DNA of 38,608 nucleotides, taken from Deferribacterales bacterium (lineage in GTDB: Bacteria > Chrysiogenota > Deferribacteres > Deferribacterales > JAISNW01). A program made the translations under genes and the position numbers. Shown here piece by piece: positions 6,688 to 17,318 of this stretch (position 1 is its first letter; each line of letters begins with the position of its first letter). The notes under the pieces were generated by a model. The model was not told the origin of the DNA. It searched no databases and saw nothing but the letters and a program-made list of their open reading frames with translations. The DNA lies in the NCBI GenBank assembly GCA_025997275.1, contig BNUJ01000001.1:1-38608 (forward strand), written 5' to 3'.

Positions 6688-8814
6688 TTATTGTTTCGTC
6701 AGCTTGAGCATTAACAGCATCACATACCTACCAGCATCATTACGTAACTTTATAGTCACTAGACCATCCTTGTCAGACTGGATTGGTAGCTGATATGTAA
6801 GTGGATACGGAATCCTTCCTTTTCCCATTACAGGGTCATCAGATGCCCGTTCAAACGGCTGACTTATAGACTCCAACTCAGATGACACCGTTAGAATACC
6901 AGCTCCAGTGGCACCAAACTTACTTTCACCATCAAGATAGCCCAGTACGTTTAAGGCAAGAGTCAGCGAGTACTTGGTATTAGAGGATGACACTCTAAAC
7001 TTAATATATGCATCATCGTATACTGTATATACCTGCCAATTAGAGGCTACCGTTTCATATTCTAAATCTACTGGTGGCTGGTGTGTATCCCACAATTCAT
7101 ATTTGATGCCAGCCACAAGCGGTTTCAAGGTTCTTCCCTCAGCAATTGGATTGTCTGATATTTTTGTTGTTTTGTAATTTGCATCTGTTAAATATACCCC
7201 ATTCCGTTTACCGTAAGCTGTTCCAGCATTAACTACTAACTTACGAACATCTTGACGTAATGATGTGGCAATCTGCTCACGGCTCATACTAAAACCAGAC
7301 CCAACGTATTCTTTCAAGAACTTATTTACATTGATATTGCTGATAGGAGTATTATCATTTACTACGCCCCCGTCAGCACCGCGGGGCTTAAATGCTAAAA
7401 ACGGGTAGCCATTAAGCTCTTCCAAGTCTCCCCTAGATTTACTTTTAATGTTCATACTATGGTCAGCAAGCATAAGTATTGTCGCATTATCATATAGTCC
7501 CCTATTCTTTAGAACCTGCAAAATATCTGCCACGCCTTTTAGTGCACAACGAGCTTGATAATAGTAATTTTCATAAGTGTATGCTTTAGGATGTTTATCA
7601 TCAGCAGAACAATCAATATTTGTTATTAGCGGAACGTGTCCACCGTTGAAGTGATGATACTGAAATGTAGGCTGTTCTGACATCCCTGCCGTTTCTAGCA
7701 TATAGCGAACTTCGTCTAACGTATCATTTTGCGGATATTTTCTGCTTATATTGCTGAAATCTATACCATTATCGCTATAGTCAGCATAACGCCTAGATGA
7801 GTAGTGAAGAATAGCTTTTTGCTTAAACAAATATGGTGCACGCATAACGTTTGTGAGCCTATCAAGCCTGATATTTAGAAATCCATTAGTATATAAAGAC
7901 TTCTTATTGTCGGCAAAATCGTCAGACGGGTTATGGGGAGCAAAGAATAGATATAACCCCTTAGAAATAAACATCCATTTGTAATTTAGCTTATTAAAAT
8001 AATTCAAAAGCGACTCGTCCTCATTTAATATGCGAGCCTTATGAATTTCAGAGTGTGGAACATCGTCAAATAATCCAGTCATTATTGACGGCACAGCATG
8101 CATCGTCCCCCCCCCCGTGCCAATATTATTCGTAAATTGTATAAACCCGCTAAACTTAGCGGCAAGCTCTGGATTTCTGCTAAACACATCTTCCGTTACC
8201 TCAGAAGATGTAGCGTCAACTAAAAACATAAATACGTTATTCTGTTTGTGCAACTTGACTTGCTTATACGCATAAGCTTGCGATACGTTCGTTACTTGCG
8301 CAACGGGCATCCGTAAAGCGACGAAAAAGGCGTCTGCAAGACAAGTCAACCCGTAGATAAATAGCCCTATAACGACATACTTAGCATACTGACATAATAT
8401 TTTCCGAAAATATACAGCTCCACAAATCGCCGCTAGCCATATCAAACTATCCCAGACACGCCTTGATGGTAAAGCCCAGCTATTAAAGTCGCCGTTAAGT
8501 TCAGAAAGCCCCTTTGACAATAGACCAAGCTCCAACAAAGAAAGCAGACACAGGGCTGACAACAGAGCAAAGGTAAGCTTGCTTAGCTTTGGAAAATAAA
8601 GTAATACTGCAAATACAACAGCTAAAAATAGCAGATGATGCAGTTTATACGTCACTGCCATAAGATACGTAGCGTTGAACTGGTCAAAAAAACGCACATA
8701 CGTTATCAGCTTTTCCAGTGGCGCTAGTATAACAGCAAACGCCAAGGCATACACACAAGCCTTTAACACTCTGCTCTTATCCAGTTCATCTACAAACTTA
8801 TTAAACAAACTCAT
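6688..8814 (-). CDS. Membrane sulfatase/alkaline-phosphatase-superfamily protein (phosphoethanolamine transferase-like), phase-variable paralogue 1
   Basis: 708 residues. About five hydrophobic segments in residues 15-170 precede a periplasmic domain of the sulfatase/alkaline phosphatase superfamily. Candidate active-site features are the nucleophile region VDATSSE (D200, T202), HFNGGHVPL and ADHSMN, which supply metal ligands in relatives. Relatives with this layout transfer phosphoethanolamine or phosphoglycerol to envelope glycans or lipids; the substrate here is unknown. It is clearly paralogous to the protein at 26829-28922 along its whole length (for example PELAAK, IQFTNN/INFTNN, PSIMTGL). 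Its ATG follows rpoC by 11 nt with GGAG before it, so it sits in the rpoBC transcript. A G10 tract at codons 233-236 is in frame here; G9 or G11 would stop translation within about 20 codons and remove most of the catalytic domain. Confidence 0.8.
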   Translation of the reverse strand: MSLFNKFVDELDKSRVLKACVYALAFAVILAPLEKLITYVRFFDQFNATYLMAVTYKLHHLLFLAVVFAVLLYFPKLSKLTFALLSALCLLSLLELGLLSKGLSELNGDFNSWALPSRRVWDSLIWLAAICGAVYFRKILCQYAKYVVIGLFIYGLTCLADAFFVALRMPVAQVTNVSQAYAYKQVKLHKQNNVFMFLVDATSSEVTEDVFSRNPELAAKFSGFIQFTNNIGTGGGTMHAVPSIMTGLFDDVPHSEIHKARILNEDESLLNYFNKLNYKWMFISKGLYLFFAPHNPSDDFADNKKSLYTNGFLNIRLDRLTNVMRAPYLFKQKAILHYSSRRYADYSDNGIDFSNISRKYPQNDTLDEVRYMLETAGMSEQPTFQYHHFNGGHVPLITNIDCSADDKHPKAYTYENYYYQARCALKGVADILQVLKNRGLYDNATILMLADHSMNIKSKSRGDLEELNGYPFLAFKPRGADGGVVNDNTPISNINVNKFLKEYVGSGFSMSREQIATSLRQDVRKLVVNAGTAYGKRNGVYLTDANYKTTKISDNPIAEGRTLKPLVAGIKYELWDTHQPPVDLEYETVASNWQVYTVYDDAYIKFRVSSSNTKYSLTLALNVLGYLDGESKFGATGAGILTVSSELESISQPFERASDDPVMGKGRIPYPLTYQLPIQSDKDGLVTIKLRNDAGRYVMLLMLKLTKQ
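8107..8116 (-). repeat. Poly-G tract (G10, coding sense) inside the sulfatase-family gene
   Basis: Ten consecutive C on the plus strand encode T233-G234-G235-G236. The paralogue encodes the same TGGGT residues with mixed glycine codons (GGTGGTGGC), so the homopolymer is not needed for the protein sequence. This is typical of a slippage-prone contingency tract. Confidence 0.9.
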
Positions 8815-8825
8815 TTTAACTCCAT

Positions 8826-11800
8826 TTAGTTAGTTTCTGCTAACTCTGCTGTAGCGTCCTCTGGTTTATCTTCATATACACGTTTCCTGTCATCTTGGAA
8901 ACGGAAACGCTCCGCTAACAAATGCTTGCTACCAGTGCCAGCAGGTATTAGTCTGCCCATAATGACATTCTCTTTCAGCCCCCGCAGATAGTCAACCTTG
9001 CCCGAACAAGCCGCACTAGTCAACACCTTAGACGTCTCCTGAAACGATGCCGCTGAAATAAAACTTTCAGTGTTGACCGCAGCCTTCGTTATCCCCTGCA
9101 CTATCAACTTGCCTCTCGGAGCTTGCTTGCCATCATGCCCTAGTTTGTTGACCTCCTCGTCAAACCGTCTCCTATAGACCTCTTCTTGCGGTAAAAATTC
9201 CTTAGATTCCCCCTCATCGTCCACACGCACCTTGCGCAACATCTGACGCACAATCACCTCAATATGCTTATCGTTAATAGGCACACCCTGCCCACGATAT
9301 ACCGCCTGTATCTCTTGCAACATATAATCCCACAACGCCTGTTGCCCCCGAATACGCAATATATCCACTGGGTCGTCCTGCCCATCAACCAGCGGCTCAC
9401 CCGCCTTTATAATATCGCCATCACGCACATTCAAATACCTTTGCGCCGCAATTCTCTTATACTTCTGCTCGTCCTTATCACGGTCCTTAGACCTGCGCGC
9501 CGCAATCTTATACTCCTGCTTCTCGCCAAACTCATTGGCAATAGTCAGCTCATCATAGCCTTGCTTGTTCTCAATGTGAACAGCACCACTAATTTCTGCC
9601 AACATAGACGGCTCTTTCGGACGGCGCGCTTCAAATATCTCAATAACACGCGATAAGCCCGTAGTAATATCCACATTCTTCTGCGTCCTCAATATCTTCG
9701 CTAAAACATCGCCTGCCTCAACATCAGCCCCATTCTCAACCGATAGAATAGACCCCTGCGGCAACGGATAGCTACCAAGCTCATTGCCATTAGCATCTTT
9801 AACCAATATGCGCGGATTACGTTTCTTGCTACTACCGCCCTCAACACCCTTCCTATTGCGCTCCTTATTGACAGCACTAGGCATAGTAACTATCTTCTGC
9901 GTGATGTGCGTGGTCGGGTCAGTCTCCTCCTTAAAGGTTTCGCCCCACACCAAGTCACTATAGCTAACAACGCCAGCTACCTCGCTCATCATATCATCAA
10001 CATACGGGTCCCACTCGGCTAACTTAACACCAACGCCTACTTTTGTGCCATCCGCTACCAATAGCTTAGAGCCACGCTTCAGACTCTGTTCGTCAACTAC
10101 CTTGCCACTGGCATCCTTTATACGTATATTACCATTACGATTTAACACAACAAAATCGTCCCCACGCTTAGCTGTGCGCACATTTGCTAGCTCAACATCG
10201 CCACCAAGCTTAGCACTCAGACTTGACACCGCATTACTTGTGCTGGCAATACCACCTTGGTGGAACGTCCTCATCGTCAGCTGCGTGCCCGGCTCACCGA
10301 TAGACTGTGCCGCAATAGTCCCCACCGCAACACCTACCTCTATCAACCTGCGCGTAGAAAGGTCCATTCCATAACAGTGCCTGCAAACACCAAATTCAGT
10401 ATCACAAGTAAGCACCGACCGCACGCAAACCTTATCCACAGCAGCTTTCTCTATCGCATTTATCTCATCATCGCCGAGCATCACATTATCAGCCACTACC
10501 ACAGCCCCAGTTTCAGGGTGCAATACATCGCCTGCAGTGAACCTGCCACGAATGCCATCCGCCAGACTAACCTCAACCTTGCCATCCTTCAACTGTGCCG
10601 TCACATCACGCCCACGTATGGTGCCGCAATCTTCTTCACTGATAATAACATCTTGCGCCACATCCACCAGCCTACGCGTTAGATAACCAGCATTCGCCGT
10701 CTTTAACGCCGTATCAATCAGCCCCTTGCGCGCACCGTGCGTGGAGTCAAAGTATTCTAGCACCGTCAGCCCCTCGCGGAAGTTTGACGTCACAGGTGCT
10801 TCAATAATATTACCACTAGGGTCTGACATTAGCCCACGCATACCTCCCAGCTGCGAAATCTGCGACTGAGAGCCACGCGCACCACTATCGGCAAACACAT
10901 ATATCGGATTATACCATTTATCACGCTTGCTAGTCTTAGATGCATCACCGCCACGAGCTTTAATAGTGTTCATAAGCGCAGTCGTTATCTTAGTGTTGGC
11001 AGTATTCCACTTTTCAACCAACTGATTGTGTTTCTCCTCCGCCGTCAAAGCACCCTCACGATAGCTCAATTCAATGCTATGAACATCCTTATAGGTGTCC
11101 TCAACTATCTTATCCTTATCAACAGGCACTAATACGTCATCTAAACATATAGAATAGCCCGCTTGCGTAGAATACTTAAACCCTAAATCTTTTAAGTCAT
11201 CTAAAAACTGCGCGCAATCATAGCTACCCAGCTTGATACTAACAGTATTCACCAGCTTGCCTATATCTTTCTTGCCTAACACTTTATTTACTTCATGAAA
11301 ACTAATGCCATCAGGCAATATCTTCCCTATAATAATCCTGCCCGGTGTCGTTTCAATAAGCTGATGCACGCCGTCAATCTCCATGCGCACCTTGATAACC
11401 GCTTGCAGTGAGAGCTTGCCATGGTCATGAGCTATCACCACCTCTTCAGGCGAACTATAACTCTTGCCCGACCCATTAGCATTCCTCATCTCCCGTGTCA
11501 GATAATACACGCCAAGCACCATATCTTGCGTAGGCACAGCCAATGCATTACCGCTCGCAGGCGATAAGATATTATAAGACGATAACATAAGCGTCCTCGC
11601 CTCTAACTGCGCCTCCATAGATAGCGGCACATGCACAGCCATCTGGTCGCCGTCAAAGTCGGCATTGAACGCAGGGCAAACCAATGGATGCAATTGTATC
11701 GCTTTCCCCTCAACTAACTGCGGTTCAAATGCTTGTATGCCAAGCCTGTGCAACGTAGGCGCACGATTCAACATAACAGGGTGCTCCTTGATAACCTCTT

Positions 11801-13088
11801 CCAGCACACCCCACACCTCTGGCGCACGCTCGTCAACCATACGCTTAGCCTGTTTAATCGTTTGGACTAAACCAAGCTCCTTTTCCAGTTTATAATAAAC
11901 AAATGGCTTAAATAACTCCAACGCCATAGTCTTTGGTATCCCACACTGGTGCATCTTCAAATGAGGTCCCGCAACAATAACCGAACGCCCTGAATAGTCA
12001 ACACGCTTGCCGAGCAAGTTCTGACGGAACCGCCCCTGCTTGCCCTTTATTATCTCAGAGAGCGATTTCAACGTGTGCCTGTCATTCGCCCTAGCCGTCT
12101 TGCCCATGCCACGCTTAGTGTTGTCAAAGAGAGAATCCACCGCACGTTGCAATATGCGTTTCTCATTGCGCAATATAATATCGGGTGTTGAGCGGTCTAG
12201 CCATTTACGCAACCTATTATTGCAATTGATAACGTTGCGGTATAAATCATTCAAATCACTCTTGGCAAAACTGCCACCATCTAGCTGCACCAACGGACGC
12301 AACTCAGGCGGTATCACAGGTAACACATCCAATATCATCCAATCAGGCTTATTGCCATTCTCAGCATCATGTAGCCTGTCGTTAGCAAGTGCATTGACTA
12401 CGCGCAGACGCTTAGACAGCTTTAACTTCTTCTGCACTGATGTGGTGCTCTTAATCTCTTCCCGCAACTCAACTTCAAGCATATTGATGTCAAGGTTCTT
12501 TAACAGTTCCTTGATAGCTTCAGCACCCATACCAGCCACGAAACCTGTCAAACCAAAATCTTCCTGCGCCTTGCGGTAATTATCATCGGTCAATATCTGA
12601 TGCTTTTTAAGGTCAGTCTCTTTAGGGTCTATCACAACCCAAGATTCAAAGTATATGACACGCTCTAAGTCTTTCACCGACATATCAAGCAGATAACCCA
12701 TAGGAGACGGCGTGTTCTTGAAGAACCATATATGAGCCACCGGTGAAGCAAGCTCTATATGCCCCATACGCTCACGACGCACACTAGATTCAATAACTTC
12801 AACACCACACTTTTCGCAGACTACGCCACGATGCTTCATACGCTTATATTTGCCACACAAACATTCCCAGTCCTTCACAGGACCAAAAATCTTGGCGCAA
12901 AACAATCCGTCCCGCTCAGGCTTGAACGTGCGGTAGTTTATAGTTTCAGGTTTCGTAATTTCGCCATGCGACCACTTACGTATCTTATCAGGACTTGCTA
13001 TCCTAATACGCATAGCCTTAAAAGCATCAGCCTGATTAGTCCTGCCCTTTTTTAGTAACTGACCTTGACCCCTAGTTGCTACAGCCAT
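8826..13088 (-). CDS. rpoC: DNA-directed RNA polymerase subunit beta'
   Basis: 1420 residues, full length and close to the roughly 1400 of proteobacterial beta'. The N-terminal zinc-ribbon cysteines lie in CLCGKYKRMKHRGVVCEKCG, the catalytic magnesium motif is NADFDGDQM, and a second cysteine cluster reads CDTEFGVCRHCYG. It forms the catalytic core with RpoB. Its ATG lies 2 nt after the rpoB stop codon, and its ribosome site GGGGGA is inside the end of rpoB, so the two are translated in close coupling. The downstream neighbour is the phase-variable sulfatase-family gene. Confidence 0.98.
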   Translation of the reverse strand: MAVATRGQGQLLKKGRTNQADAFKAMRIRIASPDKIRKWSHGEITKPETINYRTFKPERDGLFCAKIFGPVKDWECLCGKYKRMKHRGVVCEKCGVEVIESSVRRERMGHIELASPVAHIWFFKNTPSPMGYLLDMSVKDLERVIYFESWVVIDPKETDLKKHQILTDDNYRKAQEDFGLTGFVAGMGAEAIKELLKNLDINMLEVELREEIKSTTSVQKKLKLSKRLRVVNALANDRLHDAENGNKPDWMILDVLPVIPPELRPLVQLDGGSFAKSDLNDLYRNVINCNNRLRKWLDRSTPDIILRNEKRILQRAVDSLFDNTKRGMGKTARANDRHTLKSLSEIIKGKQGRFRQNLLGKRVDYSGRSVIVAGPHLKMHQCGIPKTMALELFKPFVYYKLEKELGLVQTIKQAKRMVDERAPEVWGVLEEVIKEHPVMLNRAPTLHRLGIQAFEPQLVEGKAIQLHPLVCPAFNADFDGDQMAVHVPLSMEAQLEARTLMLSSYNILSPASGNALAVPTQDMVLGVYYLTREMRNANGSGKSYSSPEEVVIAHDHGKLSLQAVIKVRMEIDGVHQLIETTPGRIIIGKILPDGISFHEVNKVLGKKDIGKLVNTVSIKLGSYDCAQFLDDLKDLGFKYSTQAGYSICLDDVLVPVDKDKIVEDTYKDVHSIELSYREGALTAEEKHNQLVEKWNTANTKITTALMNTIKARGGDASKTSKRDKWYNPIYVFADSGARGSQSQISQLGGMRGLMSDPSGNIIEAPVTSNFREGLTVLEYFDSTHGARKGLIDTALKTANAGYLTRRLVDVAQDVIISEEDCGTIRGRDVTAQLKDGKVEVSLADGIRGRFTAGDVLHPETGAVVVADNVMLGDDEINAIEKAAVDKVCVRSVLTCDTEFGVCRHCYGMDLSTRRLIEVGVAVGTIAAQSIGEPGTQLTMRTFHQGGIASTSNAVSSLSAKLGGDVELANVRTAKRGDDFVVLNRNGNIRIKDASGKVVDEQSLKRGSKLLVADGTKVGVGVKLAEWDPYVDDMMSEVAGVVSYSDLVWGETFKEETDPTTHITQKIVTMPSAVNKERNRKGVEGGSSKKRNPRILVKDANGNELGSYPLPQGSILSVENGADVEAGDVLAKILRTQKNVDITTGLSRVIEIFEARRPKEPSMLAEISGAVHIENKQGYDELTIANEFGEKQEYKIAARRSKDRDKDEQKYKRIAAQRYLNVRDGDIIKAGEPLVDGQDDPVDILRIRGQQALWDYMLQEIQAVYRGQGVPINDKHIEVIVRQMLRKVRVDDEGESKEFLPQEEVYRRRFDEEVNKLGHDGKQAPRGKLIVQGITKAAVNTESFISAASFQETSKVLTSAACSGKVDYLRGLKENVIMGRLIPAGTGSKHLLAERFRFQDDRKRVYEDKPEDATAELAETN

Positions 13089-13090
13089 TA

Positions 13091-16000
13091 TTATTCCCCC
13101 GCTATCGCCTTGTTGTCCTTATCTACGTCAAGCCCAAGCCCGCGTAGTTCTTTCATCAATACATTAAACGATTCCGGCATATTAGCCTCAAAACTATACG
13201 TACCATTTACTATAGCCTGAAACACATCTGTGCGCCCATCCGTATCGTCTGATTTAACAGTCAACATCTCCTGCAATACATGTGCAGCACCATAAGCATA
13301 AAGTGCCCAAACTTCCATTTCACCGAACCTTTGCCCGCCAAACTTCGCCTTGCCACCTAAAGGCTGTTGCGTTATTAGCGCATACGGACCAGTAGAACGA
13401 GCGTGCAACTTAGTATCAACAAGGTGATTCAGCTTCAACATATACATAACGCCGACCGTCACCTCTTGGTCAAACGGCTCGCCCGTGCGCCCATCATAGA
13501 GAATCGTCTGTCCATCTTCATGCAACCAACTTCCCTCGTCAGTAGCACGCGCTTCACCCATCCACGCCCTAATGTCCTCTTCTCTAGCCCCATCAAATAC
13601 CTCTGTCGCCACATGCCTGCCAAGCATCTTTGAAGCAATGCCTAAATGCATCTCCAACACCTGCCCCACATTCATACGGCTAGGGATTGACAACGGGTTT
13701 AACACTATATCAACAGCTCTGCCATCTGGCAGATACGGCATATCTTCCTCAGGCAATATCCGTGAAACAACGCCCTTATTGCCATGTCTGCCTGCCATCT
13801 TATCGCCCACAGACAATTTGCGCTTTATGGCGATATGCACACGAACAGACTTCAACACTACCTTCAGCGACTTCATAGCACCCGCTATCATCTCATCGCT
13901 CTTTTCAACCTTTTCTTTCCTGTTGTCCCGCCTGTCCTCAGCACGCCTTACATCTTTCTCATAAGTATCATTCACACGTTTCATAAATGCCATAAACACT
14001 GACTTGTTATCAACATTCATAGACGACAGTTCGCTGAAACTCTTGCCACGCAACATATCAGCGGTAATAACACCCTTTTCACCTGAAAGCTTCTTGCCCA
14101 CAAGCCAGCACGCAACGGCTTCGTTACGCGCATTCAAGAGCGCGCGCTTCTCCAGTACTAAATCTGCCTCTATACGTTCATATTCTTCAGCCTCTATAGC
14201 ATTAGCGCGGTCATCTTTCTTATTGCGACGAGTCGTCATCACCTGAACCTTTATGACAGTCCCCTCAACGCCAATAGGCACACGCAGAGAGGCGTCCTTT
14301 ACATTGCCCGCTTTATCGCCGAAGATAACCCTTAACAGCTTTTCTTCAGGTGTAGCCTGCGTCTCGCCCTTAGGCGTGACCTTGCCGACCAATATATCGC
14401 CCTCTTTAACCTTGGCTCCTATACGTATTATCCCGCCATCGTCAAGGTCGCGCAATGCATCCTCGCCGATGTTCGGTATATCACGGGTAATCTCCTCTTC
14501 GCCCAGCTTGGTGTCCCTAGCCTCTACCTCAAAAGCCTCAATGTGTATAGACGTAAAGGCGTCCTCCTTTACCACACGTTGAGAAATAAGTATTGAGTCC
14601 TCGTAGTTGTAACCCATCCATGGCATTAACGCTACAACAGTATTATGCCCCAGTGCCAGCTCACCACCATCAGTAGCAGCACCATCAGCAATAGCATCGC
14701 CTTTCTTAACCAGCTCGCCCGGTAGCACCGTAGGACGGTAGTTAATACAAGTGTCCTGATTGCTACGGCGATACTTCACTAGGTCTATAATATCTACCCC
14801 GAAACCACTCTTATCATCAGCATACCTAACAATAATCTTGTTAGCATCAACGTAATCAACTACGCCATCATGCTCACACACAACAGCAGAACCTGAATCC
14901 TTAGCAAGTTTCCCCTCAAGACCAGTTCCCACAATAGGCGCATCAGTCTTGATTAACGGCACCGCCTGACGCTGCATATTAGAACCCATAAGCGCACGAT
15001 TTGCATCATCGTGTTCCAAAAATGGTATCAACGCCGCCGACACCGACACTATCTGCATAGGTGCTACGTCCATCAGCTGTATATTAGTCTTTTCGGTCAC
15101 AACCGATTCGCCCATACGCCGTGCTGTTACGTGGCTGTCCATTATCTCGCCACTGCGCTTATCTATCATAGTATTGGCTTGCGCAATATACGCATCCTTA
15201 CCGTCTATCTGCTCCTCTTCATCTATCGCCGTCATATATCTAGGTGGCTCGTTCGGCACTATCTTGCCATCTATGACCCTGCGATACGGCGTAGTGATAA
15301 ACCCATACTCATCAGTCTTAGCATAAGCAGTGAACGAGGTAATCAGCCCAATGTTCGCACCTTCTGGCGTTTCGATAGGGCAAAGCCTGCCATAGTGCGA
15401 TGTATGCACGTCACGCACTTCAAAACCTGCCCTGTCACGATTAAGCCCACCAGGACCAAGCGCAGATAGTCGCCGCTTGTGCGTAATCTCCGACAATGGA
15501 TTGATTTGGTCCATAAACTGCGATAGCTGATAGCTACCAAAAAACTCACGAATCGCCCCAGATAAATGTTTAGAGTTGCTAAGCAAATCTTGCGGAGTGC
15601 CACTCCTGCTGTCATCACGCAAGCTCATCTTTTCCTTAACATTCTTTTCCATACGGAACATACCCACACGTATTGAGTTCTGCAACTGCTCACCCACCGA
15701 GCGCACACGCCTATGTCCCAAATGGTCTATATCATCAACCTTATCCTGCCCTATACGAACACGCTCCAACAGCCTGATAGTCTCCACGATATCCTTATCG
15801 CTAAGGGTGGTGAGACTTGCAGGCTCCTTCAAACCGAGCCGCTTGTTTAATTTAGTCCTGCCAATCGGCGAAATATCGTATTTCCTAGTATTACGGAATA
15901 GGTCGCCAAAATACCTGTTAGCGGACTCCTCCGTGATAGGTTCGCCCGGTCTAATCGCTTTAATAATATCTATCTTGGCAGCGGTAGCGGTCATAATCTT

Positions 16001-17242
16001 GCGGTCAAACTCCAGCGTCTCACGGATAGATTTGCCAGTAGTAGCCTCATCAACAATCAAAACACTGAAATCCTTGATGCTAGCCTCACGTAATTTGTCA
16101 AGCACCTCTTCAGTCACGGCAGTATTAGCCTGCGCCAAAAGCTCGCCTTTATCATCAACTATTTGAGTTGCAAAATAACTAGATACAAGGTCTTCAGTTG
16201 TCAGCGGAATGCGTTTAATAGCTGCACGTTCCAGCTTGCGAACAAGCGTCTTGGTAATAGGAGTGCCTGCTGCTACCAGCACTTCACCACTAGCCCTTAA
16301 ATCAGAACTGAACTTGCGATTCAAAACAGTATCTTTATTGAAAGCAATCTCAAAACCATTCTTCGTAATTAAAATTTTCTCCGATTCATAGTATTCACCG
16401 AGAATATCCTCCTCAGTCATACCAAGCGCCTTTAATAGCCTAGTAGCTGGTATCTTACGTTTCTTATCTATGCGGATATACATCAGCGGCTTTGAATCAA
16501 ACTCAAAGTCTATCCACGAGCCACGATAGGGTATTATACGCGCAGTGTATTCGTCTTTGTCAGTAATCTTGCTATGCTCAACTTCAAAGAATATGCCGGG
16601 CGAGCGATGCAACTGACTAACAACCACACGCTCAACGCCATTTATAATAAACGTGCCGTATTTCGTCATCAAAGGCAGGTCACACAGATAAATAGGCGGG
16701 TCCTCTTTAACATCCTTTTGCCGCTTCTTGCCGTCATCATCAGTATATGTAATCAAACGTGCCTTTATCTTCAAAGGTGCCGCATAAGTAACGTTATGCT
16801 CAATAGACTCATTAGGCGTATATTTAGGCTCATCTATAATATAGCCCATATACTCCAAACTATACATCTCATTGAAATCTTTTATGGGGAATACCTCTTG
16901 AAAAACCTTTTCAAGCCCCTTGCTTGCCCGCCTATCAGCAGGAACGCCATCTTGCATAAATTCCTTGAATGAATTGCGCTGTATCTCAATAAAATCGGGC
17001 AGTTCTATCGTTTTCGGAATTCTTGAAAACGAATGGCGGGTGATAGGCTCATTAGCCCTCTTAACATCAGAGTATATCGTCAAAGGAATACTAGAATAGC
17101 CGTCACTGGCACCGCCACCAGACACAGACTCTGCAACAACAGCAGACTTTGCTGTCGGCAGTGCAATATTTTTTTTAGTCGCAGGCTTCTTAACTGGTGT
17201 CTTACTAGCTACTGATTTCTTTTTATTTTTATTATCTGCCAT
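13091..17242 (-). CDS. rpoB: DNA-directed RNA polymerase subunit beta
   Basis: 1383 residues from the ATG at 17242, preceded by GGGTGA; an upstream in-frame start at 17275 lacks such a site. Core motifs are intact: the rifampicin region (GSYQLSQFMDQINPLSEI), GPGGLNRDRAGFEVRDVH, GANIGLI, NYEDSI, KMAGRHGNKGV and PLGGKAKFGGQRFGEMEVWA. It also has the extra helical insert typical of Gram-negative beta before the KMAGRHGNKG motif. A lysine/alanine-rich tail of about 50 residues precedes the usual start of the conserved region and is probably disordered. At Escherichia coli position 518 it has Ile where that species has Asn; the main resistance positions 516, 526 and 531 are wild type. Confidence 0.98.
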   Translation of the reverse strand: MADNKNKKKSVASKTPVKKPATKKNIALPTAKSAVVAESVSGGGASDGYSSIPLTIYSDVKRANEPITRHSFSRIPKTIELPDFIEIQRNSFKEFMQDGVPADRRASKGLEKVFQEVFPIKDFNEMYSLEYMGYIIDEPKYTPNESIEHNVTYAAPLKIKARLITYTDDDGKKRQKDVKEDPPIYLCDLPLMTKYGTFIINGVERVVVSQLHRSPGIFFEVEHSKITDKDEYTARIIPYRGSWIDFEFDSKPLMYIRIDKKRKIPATRLLKALGMTEEDILGEYYESEKILITKNGFEIAFNKDTVLNRKFSSDLRASGEVLVAAGTPITKTLVRKLERAAIKRIPLTTEDLVSSYFATQIVDDKGELLAQANTAVTEEVLDKLREASIKDFSVLIVDEATTGKSIRETLEFDRKIMTATAAKIDIIKAIRPGEPITEESANRYFGDLFRNTRKYDISPIGRTKLNKRLGLKEPASLTTLSDKDIVETIRLLERVRIGQDKVDDIDHLGHRRVRSVGEQLQNSIRVGMFRMEKNVKEKMSLRDDSRSGTPQDLLSNSKHLSGAIREFFGSYQLSQFMDQINPLSEITHKRRLSALGPGGLNRDRAGFEVRDVHTSHYGRLCPIETPEGANIGLITSFTAYAKTDEYGFITTPYRRVIDGKIVPNEPPRYMTAIDEEEQIDGKDAYIAQANTMIDKRSGEIMDSHVTARRMGESVVTEKTNIQLMDVAPMQIVSVSAALIPFLEHDDANRALMGSNMQRQAVPLIKTDAPIVGTGLEGKLAKDSGSAVVCEHDGVVDYVDANKIIVRYADDKSGFGVDIIDLVKYRRSNQDTCINYRPTVLPGELVKKGDAIADGAATDGGELALGHNTVVALMPWMGYNYEDSILISQRVVKEDAFTSIHIEAFEVEARDTKLGEEEITRDIPNIGEDALRDLDDGGIIRIGAKVKEGDILVGKVTPKGETQATPEEKLLRVIFGDKAGNVKDASLRVPIGVEGTVIKVQVMTTRRNKKDDRANAIEAEEYERIEADLVLEKRALLNARNEAVACWLVGKKLSGEKGVITADMLRGKSFSELSSMNVDNKSVFMAFMKRVNDTYEKDVRRAEDRRDNRKEKVEKSDEMIAGAMKSLKVVLKSVRVHIAIKRKLSVGDKMAGRHGNKGVVSRILPEEDMPYLPDGRAVDIVLNPLSIPSRMNVGQVLEMHLGIASKMLGRHVATEVFDGAREEDIRAWMGEARATDEGSWLHEDGQTILYDGRTGEPFDQEVTVGVMYMLKLNHLVDTKLHARSTGPYALITQQPLGGKAKFGGQRFGEMEVWALYAYGAAHVLQEMLTVKSDDTDGRTDVFQAIVNGTYSFEANMPESFNVLMKELRGLGLDVDKDNKAIAGE

Positions 17243-17318
17243 CGTTTCACCCAAGTATTTAATACGCACGAACACACTCTAGCTGCACATAAACAATGCA
17301 ACATCGCCATAAACGCAC

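Noticed and set aside
9264..9656. 130-codon plus-strand ORF inside rpoC, and similar long ORFs opposite rpoB, rpoC and rplJ
   Set aside because: They lie antisense to well-conserved genes, lack ribosome sites and have low-complexity translations; they are shadows of the true frames.
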